From Cinnamomum chago (Eukaryota > Streptophyta > Magnoliopsida > Laurales > Lauraceae): a stretch of DNA of 64,000 nt. Location of the stretch: NCBI GenBank assembly GCA_038049695.1, contig CP142451.1, positions 11,096,001 through 11,160,000 of the forward strand, written 5' to 3'. Within the stretch, counting starts at the first letter, position 1; every line of letters begins with the position of its first letter. Both the position numbers and the translations under genes were made by a program. Of the stretch, positions 24,401 to 37,000 are shown in pieces. The notes beneath the pieces are model-generated. The model was not told where the DNA came from. It did no database searches and worked only from the letters and a program-made list of their open reading frames with translations.

Positions 24401-27400
24401 GGGTCGGCATCCCATCAATCATGGAGCCGTTCCTTTCTCTATTCAAATTGATTGTAAATCAAAGATTCTCAACTAAATGTAATACCATATATAGACACAA
24501 TAATCAATTATAAATATACACCTTCCTCTCATACACAAAGGTATGAAGAGAGAAAGCATTTGAGTCATCACTATTTGCATTTTATATGGTATCAGAGCAC
24601 TACGTGCTTCCGACTCTATCAATGGCATCCTCTGCATCATCCTCTTCATCATCTTCTACCCTCATTGCCAATATTCATCACTATCTTCCGATCAAACTTT
24701 CTCCGAGTAATTATTTGGTATGGCGTTCTCAATTTCTGCCCATTCTTAACGATTATGATCTCATGGGGTATGTAGATGGCTCATCTTTGCCACCACCTCA
24801 AGTCATCTCTACAAAAGATGGAACTCCTGGAATTAATCCAGAATATATAACATGCCACCGCCAAGATCAGCTTCTTCTCAACTGGATCATCTCCTCTCTA
24901 ACTGAAAGAGTTCATGCCCAAGTCATTGGCTTATCCACATCACATGATGTATGGAGTCATCTTGCTGCAACTTATGTCGGACACTCCAAGGCCCGAATTG
25001 TGCAATTGCGACTCCAACTTCATCAAATGAAGAAAAGGTCGAACAACATGTCCTACTATCTTCTTAAAGCAAAAACCATAGCCGATCAACTCGCAATGGC
25101 GTCAAAACCTATTGATGATGATGATCTTATACTTTATATTCTTGGAGGATAATATGGTCCCTTTGTCACTTCTATCACTACACGTGACACACACGTCAGA
25201 CTTTCTGATCTCCATGGCCTCCTTTTAAGTGAAGAGATCCGAGTCTCCGATACTGCATTGGAACAACATAATATTTTAGTTAATGTTGCTACAAAAACAT
25301 CCAGCACCTCAACCCATGGCAAATCTGAGTCCCAAGGTCGTGGACGACATCAACAAAACAACCACAACCGTGGACGAGGTCGAAATCAATCGTATAATCA
25401 TGGCCCTTCAAATTTCCAAAATCAGTTCAATCAAGGGACCAGCAGAACTCCCTGCCAAGTCTGTAATCGAGTGGGTCACACAGCTCTTCAATGTCATCAT
25501 CGATTAATCATGCCTTTGTAGCAGACAATGGGCCATCTCCGAATGCTTTTTATGCATCACAGTCCTATGCCTCTCCATCATATCCTAATGAGATATGGTA
25601 TCCCGACTCCAGAGCTACAAATCACATCACCCTTGATCTAGCCAATCTCTCAATGCACTCTGACTACAACAGCAATGACACTATTAAAGTCGGTAATGGA
25701 GCGGGTTTGAAGATCTCTCACATTAGACATTCTTCTTTTAAAAATGGGTCCATGAAATTTCAACTTTGTGATATTTTACATGTTCCATCTACTACAAAGA
25801 ATTTACTATCTATCAATCGATTTGCTCATGATAATATGTCTTCTTTGAATTTCATCCAAATCATTTTTTTGTCAAGGACCGTCTTTTGGGGAAGCTCCTT
25901 CTGCAAGGAACGAGTAATGCAGGACTATATCAACTAGTCCAACAGCATGATGCAACTAATAAGAAGGCACTTCATCATGATGCAACTAATAAAAAAGCGC
26001 TTCTAGGCGAACGAGTGTCCATCCAAGGATGGCACAATCGTCTTGGTCATCCAGCTTTTCGCACAGATTACAATGTTCTTTCCAGATTTGCACTTCCAGT
26101 ACTCTAAAATAAAACTCATGGTATCTGTCCTGCCTACCAAATGGGAAAGTCACACAAGCTTCCTTTCTCAAGATCTACATCCAACAGCACAGGACCATTT
26201 AGATCTCATCTACCCTGACGTTTGGGGTCGCTCTCCTAGGTCATCTATTGATGGACACCAATACTATGTTCATTTTCTTGATGATTTTACCAAGTTTACA
26301 TGGATATTTCCTTTATTCAATAAATCAGATGTTTTATCAATTTTTGATAAATTCAAAGCATTAGTAGAAAATATTTTTGGCCGCAAGATAAAACATCTTC
26401 AATCTGATTAGGGCGGTGAATATCGCTCGCTATCAACATATCTCGGAAAATGTGGAATTGGGCATCGGGTTTCATGTCCCCATACCCATGAGCAAACTGG
26501 TGCCGCGGAACGAAAGCATCGGCACACCGTTGGAACAGGCCTAGCGCTATTAGAACATAGCTCGGTTCCTATCAAATTTTGGAACCATGCATTTGAAGCT
26601 GCGGTTTACTTAATAAACCGATTGCCTACACCAAATCTTGGAAATATATCTCCATTTGAGCAACTATTTGGCAATGCACCGGATTATTCTTTCTTACGCA
26701 CATTTGGGTCTGCATGTTATCAATTTTTAAGGCCATACAACTCTCATAAGCTTCAATATCGGTCTAGCCAATTTGTCTTCCTTGGGTACAGCTCAATGCA
26801 TCGTGGCTATAAGTGTTTCAATCCCATCACTACGAAGCTCATTACAACCCGTCATGTGGTTTTTGATGAAATTCTTTTTCCTTTTCATCACATTCAGTCG
26901 GCCCACCCTTCTAATCCTTCATCTGAGCCAAATGTTGTATCTATGTCCCTCCTCATGCCACTACCACTCCAACCAACTACACATGTCCCAGCCACTGCAC
27001 ATGTTCCTTCTTTGCCACTCCAATCAAACACATCTCCAACTACACATGTCTCACCCACTACACCTGTCCAAGACAATACATATGTCAATACCATGCCAAG
27101 CACATTGCAACCTCAGCCAATGAACATATTATCCCCACCACATGACCATCCCAGTCCTATTACCAACCCAACTTCCTCATCGAGTTATGATACTTCGCCT
27201 GATCCCATTAATACTCCCATTGACCCAAATCAAATCCAAACAAAAACCCACCACATGGTCACTCGACTACAAGATGGGACCCGCAAAATTAAAACATATT
27301 TAGCTATAAAACACCCTATCCCAGCGGCACTTCTTATTACTGGACCAACTGATATTGAGCCCACATGCTTCTCTCAAGCAAACAAAGTTGCACATTGGCG

Positions 27401-30400
27401 TGATGCTATGGCTACAGAATTTAATGCACTCATCAGACATGGTACCTGGAGACTTACACCTCCACCCCCATATCGAAAAATAATAGGATGCACATGCAGA
27501 TGGATCAATTGAACGCTATAAAGCTCGGCTTGTTGCAAAAGGGTACACTTAAGAAGAAGGAATTGACTATACAAAGACTTTTAGTCCAGTTGTCAAACCT
27601 GCCACTATTTGGACAATACTCTCTATAGCAGTCTCAAAAGGGTGGCCCATTCGCCAACTAGATGTTCACAATGCCTTTCTTCATGGTTAATTGACAGAGG
27701 AGGTTTATATGACTCAACCACCAGGTTTTATTGATGAACGCTACCCACATCATGTGTGTCAACTCCGAAGATCTATCTATGGCCTTAAACAAGCACCAAG
27801 GGCTTGGTATCAGCGACTTCTAAAAATTGGTTTTGTTGGCTCACAAACTGACACATCTCTTTTCATTTTTTGCAAGGCTGGCCTTACCATTTACATTCTT
27901 ATTTATGTCGATGATATTATTGTCACGGGTAACCAACCCACAGCTCTTACATCCTTACTTTCGGGCCTAGGCAAGGAGTTTGCCATAAAGGATTTGGGAC
28001 ATATACATTTTTTTCTTGGAATTGAAGTTGCTGCCACAACCTCTGGGCTTCATCTTTCTCAACAAAAATATGTATTAGAACTTCTTCATCGAACAAAAAT
28101 GACCGGGGCCAAACCAATTTCCACACCAATTGCATCTAATACCAAGCTATCTCGATTCTCTGGTCAGCCTATGATTGACCCCACTCTATATCGAAGCACT
28201 GTGGGGGCCCTTCAATATGTCACTCTCACTCGGCTAGATATATCTTTTGCAGTTAATAAAGCATGTCAGTTTATGCAACATCCCACAGATGATCATTAGG
28301 CACTTGTTAAGCGAATTCTCCGGTATCTCAAGCAAACGATTAATTATGGCCTTCATTTTAAAAGATCACCTTATCTTCACTTAGCAGTATTCTCTGATGT
28401 TGATTGGGCTGGCTGTCCAAATGATCGAAAATCTCAGGGAGGATATTTAATCTACTTAGGCCCTAATCTTATCTCGTGGTAGTCTCGTAAGCAACAAACT
28501 GTTGCTCGATCTAGCACTGAAAGTGAATATTGATCTCTTGCGTGTGCTGCTTCAAAACTTACATGGCTTCAGTCTCTTCTCTACGAGCTTGGTGTTTTCC
28601 TTCCAAATACACCCATCTTATGGTGTGATAACAATGGCGCTACATATCTAACATCAAATCCAATTTTTCATGCCCGTACTAAGCATGTTGAAATTGATTT
28701 TCACTTTGTTCGAGATAAAGTTGCCAAACAAGATCTTCAAGTTAAATTCATCTCAACCAAGGATCAACTTGCAGACATCCTAACGAAAGGACTATCAACG
28801 GTCAGATTTAATGCTTTGCGAAGCAAACTCAACATCACCAGCCGTTGAGTTTGAGGGGGCATGTAAAGCACGTGTGATATCTCACCCAAATCAAATCAGA
28901 TCTCAATGAGTTGATCATTCCAGTGAACATGGAAAGGCGTCTTCAAGCACATGTGGAATTGGGTTGGCATCCCATCAATCATGGAGCCGTTCCTTTCTCT
29001 ATTCAAATTGATTGTAAATCAAAGATTCTCAACTAAATGTAATACCATACAGTAATCAATTATAAATATACACCTTCCTCTCATACACAAAGGTATGAAC
29101 AGAGAAAGCATTTGAGTCATCACTATTTGCATTTTATAGTTAGGATCTAGATAAGCTGAGATACTGACAATTGCATGTAATCAGGGCATTCAGCCCCTAT
29201 ATAATATGAGAACAGTCAACCTTCTTAGGCACTGCATTCAGCATACCTTTTGTGTTTTCTTTCCATCTCTCTCAATGACATGGTATCAAAGCCTTGTCAA
29301 AAATTAGTGCTTCAACTAATTTTTATTCTTCAAGATCCAAGGAATTGTGGATTCTCCTAGTCATCTTCCAAGATTTGGAAGCCCTTCAAAGATCATATCT
29401 CCAGTCTGATCGTCTTTGTTCATCTTTGATCGTCTCAGATTAGACGTGGCCCACCTGCGATCATCATCTGCTACTCAGCAGAAGCAACCCATATTGGTCG
29501 CCTGGATTTATACATATTTATGAAGATTTTCTCATGATTTATGGATCATCAGAGGTATGCCATCTACCATTTTTTTTAGAAAATCAATTTTGTTCATTTC
29601 TTTTCATCTCAGTCGTCCAAAAGTTTGGATTTGGATTCGTTCTACCTGAGACCACTTTCAATAGGTTCCAAGGACTATTCGGTTGTGGTATGGATATGAT
29701 ATGTGAAATATGTGTGTGGGGTAGTCCTCTTGTTTGGCTCCATTGTGTGGTGATACCCAACGAGGGTTTGGTTGAGACCCTAAGTGTGTAGGATGCATAG
29801 TCCTTGATTCCTCGAATCAAGCACCCCTAGGTGGATTTAGCCTCCCATGAATTAAGGCACCTCCCCGTGGATTAGGGTTGTGGTATGCGTGTGTGTGTTG
29901 TTACCGTCTGCAAATTGGGAGGTGGTCGTACGCGATCGAGCCTGCGTGCATTATGTGAGATGATGTGCGGCTAAGCTATATGCATTTGTTGGTTTGCCAG
30001 GGTTGCCTATGTTTTTTATGATCATTGTGTAGCTAGAGATTCGTATCTGTATGATTCGTGCGGTTGGTATTCACTCATGCTTTAATACCTGGTGTTCCGC
30101 ATGTTGTTGCTCTTATAATCTATCATTGTTTTTACTCCACTTATGTTGTTACTCTTATAATCTATTAGTCTTTAATCTACTTGATGCATATTATATTGTT
30201 ACTCACATTAATTTGCTCGCCAAATTACCATTAATCTAATGATACTACATTTAGTGCTTAGGTACCGATGCCCCAGAGGACCCAAAGGGTGGGACGGTCT
30301 TAGAGGTTCTGCCAGATGGTGGACATTATGAGTGGATCGCCGACGATGTAGTCTAAGGCCGCTGTGATGTGCAATGGTGAGCTGTTCATTACCATTGGAC

Positions 30401-31058
30401 TTATTTCATTTTGATGATTAGATGTATATTTTGGGCCATGAAAAGATTTTGTAATTTATCTGCAGACTTCAATGCACCTGGAATTGGGGCCCTAAACGTA
30501 ATTAGTTGGAAAAAATTTGGTTGGCCTCGATTCTCGCCCACTGGGTTTAGAATCCAACCTAATCTCCAAGGTGTGACACGGCCTCATTAAACCAAAAATA
30601 TGAAGCTTTTATATTGAGGTTTCTCTTGATTCCTTTATAATGTTATTCTATTTCATTTCCTTTTAATAAAGGTCGTTGTTACCAATAAAAAATAAAATAA
30701 ATAAATAAATAGAAGAACAATTAGATGATCTCATGAAATCCATAGAACAAAAATTGCAACATTTCATTCGTGGTATACAAGATCCATGAAATTGCCCACA
30801 AATCGTACCATATGTGAAGAGTGCTCAGGTGTTGACATACTACTCCTGCTATTACTGTCATCACGACCAAAGATGAAGGATCTAACCATGCTTGATGCTT
30901 GCTTGTGGGATGATGGTAGAGAGTTGCTTGAAACCCGCCCCACAAATGAACACTGCAGCATAAGATAGCCAATTGGTAATCAGGAAGACCCAACTATTTG
31001 AGGTGGACCCACACCCACCGATCTGCACATGCACGCGCACACACAAAAACACACACAC

Positions 31059-31089
<31 letters not shown>

Positions 31090-34000
31090 GTATTTAACAA
31101 GCTTTTCAGCTAAAAGGTGAATCTTATACTAGCAAAAGTTACGTCGGGCTATGAAATCAACTTGCAAACAATGACATTTAAAAAATAATAAAGGCAGGCA
31201 CCTTGAAACTCCTTTTGTTGTCACAAAAGTTAAATATGGTTCCTACCCAGCTATGCAGACTACGCAGTTGTGTTTTCTATGTTCCGTTTTTTTCTGGTTT
31301 ATATTACTATATTACTATTATAATATACTGATTGTGATTAAATTTTCCATATGATCCACAATCCACAATTGCAAACTGTGTTTGTGTGTTTATTTTTTTA
31401 TATGAATTAGTGACTAAGATCAATGAATTGATGAAACGCATGGCAGATGGTAAGATAAGTTATACCTCACCTTATTAGATCATCAACTTGCAGCCATGAA
31501 AACAACATTCAGAAAGGTAACACAACAAAGTGCATAAGAATGGAATAGTCTTTTTTGAAATTCTGTTGCCTAGTTGATAATTTGGACCAACAAATTATGG
31601 ACTTAAAAAGTTAAATGGAAGAATTAAGATCATTCAAGCTGAATTATTTTTTTCTGAAATCATACCTTTGGCGGGGGTCATAATACTGGAATATCTAAAT
31701 CACTGATTATTCTTCTCTTATTTAGGAACACATAGTTTTCATCTCCTTTTAGTTTTTAATTTTTGTCACTATTACACATGACATTTGCAACAAAGTTCTT
31801 GCATCACCGTATCCAAACTTTGCTAGACTTAAACACACATCTGACACTTGGTAAAAAACAATACTTGTCTTAGTCATTTTGATTTTGGATTTTGAATGTC
31901 TGTGAAACATTCAAATATAAGACTCCTGCACCCATATGTAAACAGTCCATGGGGCCAAAGGCAGATCAATAGTAGATCAATTCTTCATATATATACCTCG
32001 TGTTTGGTGCTTGTTCACCGAGACATTATTTTTGGACATCAAAACCCACTTTGACACCATAATACAACAGGTATTTAGTATAATAGCAAAACACCACGCT
32101 GAATCTTCTAGGGCAATTTATACCCCTAATTCTAAACTAATCATGTGGCAGGCAGCTAAGATCTTTTTCTTTTTTTTATAATGATCAATCAGCTAAGATT
32201 AATTAAACCACAATATTGGAAAAATACTTTTAATATTCCATTAAATCCCACAACTAAGTACTTTAATATTATCATTACTTGGAAGAATTGAGTACAAAAC
32301 AAATTTCTCTCAGCAATAAACTATACTAGCATCATGCGCAGAACTGCAGATAAACTTACCTTTGAAGAGCTATTGCTCTTTCCTCCAAGTACCAGTGTAT
32401 CAAAAAAGGCTGCAAGAATTTGAAACAAAGAAAATGAGTAATTGCCGAGTGCAGCCCACAAGTTAAAATGGACAATAAAACCAAAAGGAAACTATCTACA
32501 TGATGTAGTTTTAGCTCTCTTCTTCATATTGGGAGCAATATTCAGCTTCTTTATGCGACCAAAAACTTCTTTAGAAATTTCATCTTCCGCTGGAGATAGT
32601 AATGAGGCTTGCTTTTCCTGATCAAGAGCATAAGGCTGTTACTAATTTCAAGTATAGAATAAGCTAGAAGGAAATAAAACAAAGTAACACTGTGGTTATC
32701 GGACCAATATTTTTTTGAAAGTATTGAGAAATGAGAAGGCCCAATCTGGAAATGAGTACACAAGAGTTGTTATTGAATTTTTCAGTAGGGCGTCACGTAA
32801 ACCTCAGTCTATCATTCCAAAATGGTGGTTAAAAAAAGAACAAGTCCCAGTTAGACGTATTGGGCAAATACCTTTTAATTCCTTTTTTCGAAGGATAAAC
32901 TAAATTGGAGGTTAAAGTCTTATCATGCTAAGGGTTTGCCCCTGCGACATAAGACTCTTTTTTTGAAGGGAGGGAAAAACAAATCTTAGCTTAAAATAGT
33001 GACTATCTATTGAGAAATGCCATAGGAGTTCACTATTTAATAAAGGTCATAATCAAATAACTCAAACGAGCATTCTTCAAAAAATAAAGACATAGGCATA
33101 TAATTAGTTTTCACAAATGCACTGATTGCATAAGTTGGTCACTATCTCAAGAACAATGATTTATTGGCAAAATTTAGGCATACTTTAAAAAGTAAAAATC
33201 ACCGAACTGACATTCAACCAAGTATGGACAAAAAGAAAATTTTGTATTTCTAGCTCATGCTGACTTCATTTCAAAATAGTCAAGTCAAATTATCTTTACA
33301 AGTTTACACCCTACACAACCAACCATATCAGTTACGTTCTTTTGAAAAATACATTCAGCTTAGCAACTCAAGGTGCAAAAAAAGCAACTTATTGTCAAAA
33401 CGTGCTCATTACTACAATAAATAAATTCTTGAAGCAGAACAGAAACCAAACTTTGTGAGGAGCCTAGTATATTCTCGTTTTTTATCCTTCTATTCTTTAT
33501 TAAAAGAAGTTCTTGTGAAAGAAGAACCGTATAGTTATCTTGTAAAGACTGAACAAAAATGGGACAGGGTTTGACAAAAGAGAATAAAATCAAGCCAAAT
33601 GAAAAGCAAAGCATTACTCATATAAACACTAGAATGCACTCACAGTTTGCTCAAGAATACGTTGGCGAACTAGCCTTTGTTCCGTTTCTTCATCATCTGA
33701 AGAAAGGAAAACATCGTCCTCATCTGTAAACATCTGTGCAATCATCTGTTTCACTTTTCTTGAATTTATTTTTGCCACATTTGTTGGGTGAAGATCATCC
33801 ATAGCTTCATCCATGGAATGTTGACCAAATTCTTCATCATCATCATCATCATCTTCCTCGTGAAGCAGTGTCAAATCTGTCTGTTTACGGCCACATTTTA
33901 ATCTCTGCAATACATTTTCTGTTGCTGCAGCATCCTGCTGTTCAAGCCACTTTTGATGAAGTTCATCACGTTTCTCACTATCCATAGGCATCTCCTTGTA

Positions 34001-37000
34001 TCCGGTCACAATTAGGTCATCAAGTTCCTCATTTTCTTCATTATCCTCATCCTCCTCATTTTCTCGAAATCTCATTAGGTCATTGTCACTGTCATCTTCT
34101 TCTTCAGCCTCCTCATCTAGAAAAGCTTTTACAGGATCACCTTTTGAATTTATGTCAACCAATGTGGGAGGATGAGGCTCAATGTTTTCTTTATCATCAT
34201 ACTCTTCATCAGATGACCTGTTAAAAAAAAATCAGCAAACAGGAATCCCAATTACCAAATTAGCATACTGATATACTATACTCAACAATCATGGTTTAAA
34301 TTAGCATATATTGGTGGGATACTATACTCAATGTTTTACTAAGTGTTCAAGATAATAGAGCAGACCAATAACCTGCAGTTTCAAAAGTAACAAAAGGGGA
34401 AAATAAAAACATGGGTGATGAGGTTGTTCATTCTTTAAGAGAGCTTGAGATAGACCCAATTTAGTTTTTTTTAGTTGGACTTAAACTCTAAAGCAAATGA
34501 TTCAAGATACATTTACTGTAAATCAGATCAATTTATTTGTATCTTGTTCAGATTTTGGTGAGAATAAATGATACGAATCAAACTGCACAGCTAGAAATTC
34601 AAGGCTTGCAAGCAGATGCAACGGTTTCAGTTGCAACAGATAGATGTTTTCTTGCAAATGCACCCAACTATGAATTTGAAAAACCTTTTATGTATGGGAA
34701 ATACTATTGTAGCAAGCAAGCAAGCAACCTGAAACAAAAAACAATTAAAAGGACTTAAATAGCTTACTCATCCTCCAAATGAGCCTTTTCAAGTTTCAGG
34801 TTCATAACAAGTGATGATGGAGCAAGTCTATCCTCTTGAGAACCTATCCCATGGCACTCAGGCTGTCTGTCTTCAGTGTCAATTTGTTGGTATTCATCAA
34901 GATGCTGCAGCAAAAGGTAAAAAGCAATTGTTAGTTCTTACATGAGAATAATGAAGGAAATTAAAAAGGAAAGCCAAACATGAGAGCAATGAAGGACATT
35001 AAAAGTAAAAGGTCCAACATGAGGACTGTTAGTGCAGACCTGTGTGTCATTGGTCAGAGTTTGTGATGCATTTTGAGAATTTCCAACCAAAGCCTGAAGT
35101 TGAATACAAAAAAGCAGTTTTTAATTCTTTGGGAGAAATTAAATTAGCAGATGCAATTGTTGCCTTGATAACATTACAGTCACCAATAGAACACTGAAAA
35201 TTAGGTATTGCGGTAATTCATCCGAGAGGATTGAAGTCTTAGTTTTGGTCCAACTTGTTGAAACCTAAACCAAGTTGGCTCAACCAAGCTGCATGCCCTC
35301 TAGTGTTCAATGCCAAAAAATAATAATAATAATAATAAACGCTATATAGTATAAGCTTGGTCAAGTAACATGAGCCTTGTATGACATAGTAAGCACTGAA
35401 AAGAATTTGATTCAACCAAGTCAGCTCATATTGGCCTAATTCTTATCCCTTTATTCATCCTCTCTTCAAAGAATAAAATTTAATGAAAACAAGATCTCCA
35501 CACTACAACATACAAAATCACATGCTAATACATGCACGCAGATGATTGCATCCCCATTGTCTTTAGAGTAATACACTGACATAGTAAAAAGAAAAAAAGA
35601 AAAAAAAAAAAAAACACTCAATTTTTTTGACCCAGGGGGCCATCTTCCTCTAATATTATTATGTTATTTCCTGGCTCTTTATAAGCTTAAGTTTTAGATA
35701 ATTTAGGGTTCCTCTAATTTTCTGTTGTAATTCTCATTCCTTTTTCTTGTGTGGTGTATTTTTGTTCCTTCCTTTTTGCTGCAAAGAAAATACTATGAGC
35801 CGAAAAATTAAAATATCCTAAAAAGGAAAATTCTACTAGGAAAACATATGCAAAGACGGCAACAGAAATTCTCAAGAAGCCCACTCACTGTGTTAGAGAG
35901 CACACTGTCGTGATGACACAGTAAAGAATCAGGGGAATCCAATTCATCGACATGGGTGGCATCTGCATCACCACTCTTAGGATTAACAAGACACATTTCC
36001 TGAATCCATGCAACCACAGCAATGAAACAAAGTCAATCATACTGGACCCAATATAAAGTTTGTTGATCAAATAATTCTCAAACAATTCACATTGCTATAG
36101 GACCCACATCATCTGCATCATTGCAGACTCCTCTCCCATGGCTCTCAGCATGTTGTGGTTCAAAGTACTTGTTTATATCCCCAAGAGAAGCTCCAGTATC
36201 AGCAAAGCTGACAGAATCATTAGAAATGCTAGAACTGCAACCAAAGGCCAACGCTAACATTACATTATCCAAGTGAAAAACAGAATGAAAGAACCAAATC
36301 ACAAGCAAGATAGACAAATGGACTATGGATGGTAAATCAATAAAGGTACAATTGAAGTATAAACCTCACTTTTTTGACATCTCTAGCTTTCTGAGTCGTA
36401 TCTTCTCCAATACAGAAGATATGGGCTTCTGTACAAGGCATACAGGCTTAAATGATACATCTCTGGTTTCTGGCCCAAAACATCCAACAACAACAAATGA
36501 GTCTTACAAACAATAAACTATTAATACTTTGTTCATTAACTGAATCACAGCGGCATATTAGGATAGGTTAAAATACACAGCTCCTTGAATATTCTAACCA
36601 GAATGGATACTAATCCATCTCATGTTTAGGCAAAGCGACAATTCAAAATCAGATTTGGTATGGTGCCCATGAACATCGCATGACCATTGATGCCTTATAC
36701 CTCCAATCTGGTGTTGTTTTAAGAGCTTTACTTCATTCATCCCCATGTAAGGCTGTTTTAGCTGTTCGGGGTCACTGGTAGCTACGTCATCCTACCTCTC
36801 ACAGCCTCTTCTTCCTCTTCTTTCTCCTTCCATTCTCTCTCTTACTGACCCTTTCATATGGTATAAAAGACACCCACATCGCCCCCTCTCCATCTCCGTT
36901 GTTCATTCCCTTCTTTCTTCCAGCGTCTTCCATCCAAACTGACCCTCCCACCTTCCCATGCAAACGGACCCATCACATTGTTAGGAGACGACAATGTTGC

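Larger units (their letters stand above)
24302..29138 (+). mobile_element. Ty1/copia LTR retrotransposon, full length but defective (4.84 kb)
   Basis: Near-identical LTRs lie at 24302-24586 and 28862-29138, with a copia-order interior: gag with zinc knuckle, protease, integrase, reverse transcriptase, RNase H. The flanks are ATTAG (24297-24301) and GTTAG (29139-29143), a 5-bp target duplication with one change. The LTRs differ by about five substitutions and one 8-bp indel, so insertion was fairly recent. Gag and pol are broken by stops and frameshifts; the copy cannot encode its own proteins intact. It lies in the last Claspin intron, in the orientation opposite to that gene. Confidence 0.93.

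Noticed and set aside
26773..27123. 116-codon open frame overlapping copia pol
   Set aside because: It is an out-of-frame shadow of the integrase C-terminal region.
31031..31088. CRISPR-like or other ordered array
   Set aside because: It is a simple CA microsatellite. No direct repeats with unique spacers exist anywhere in the window.
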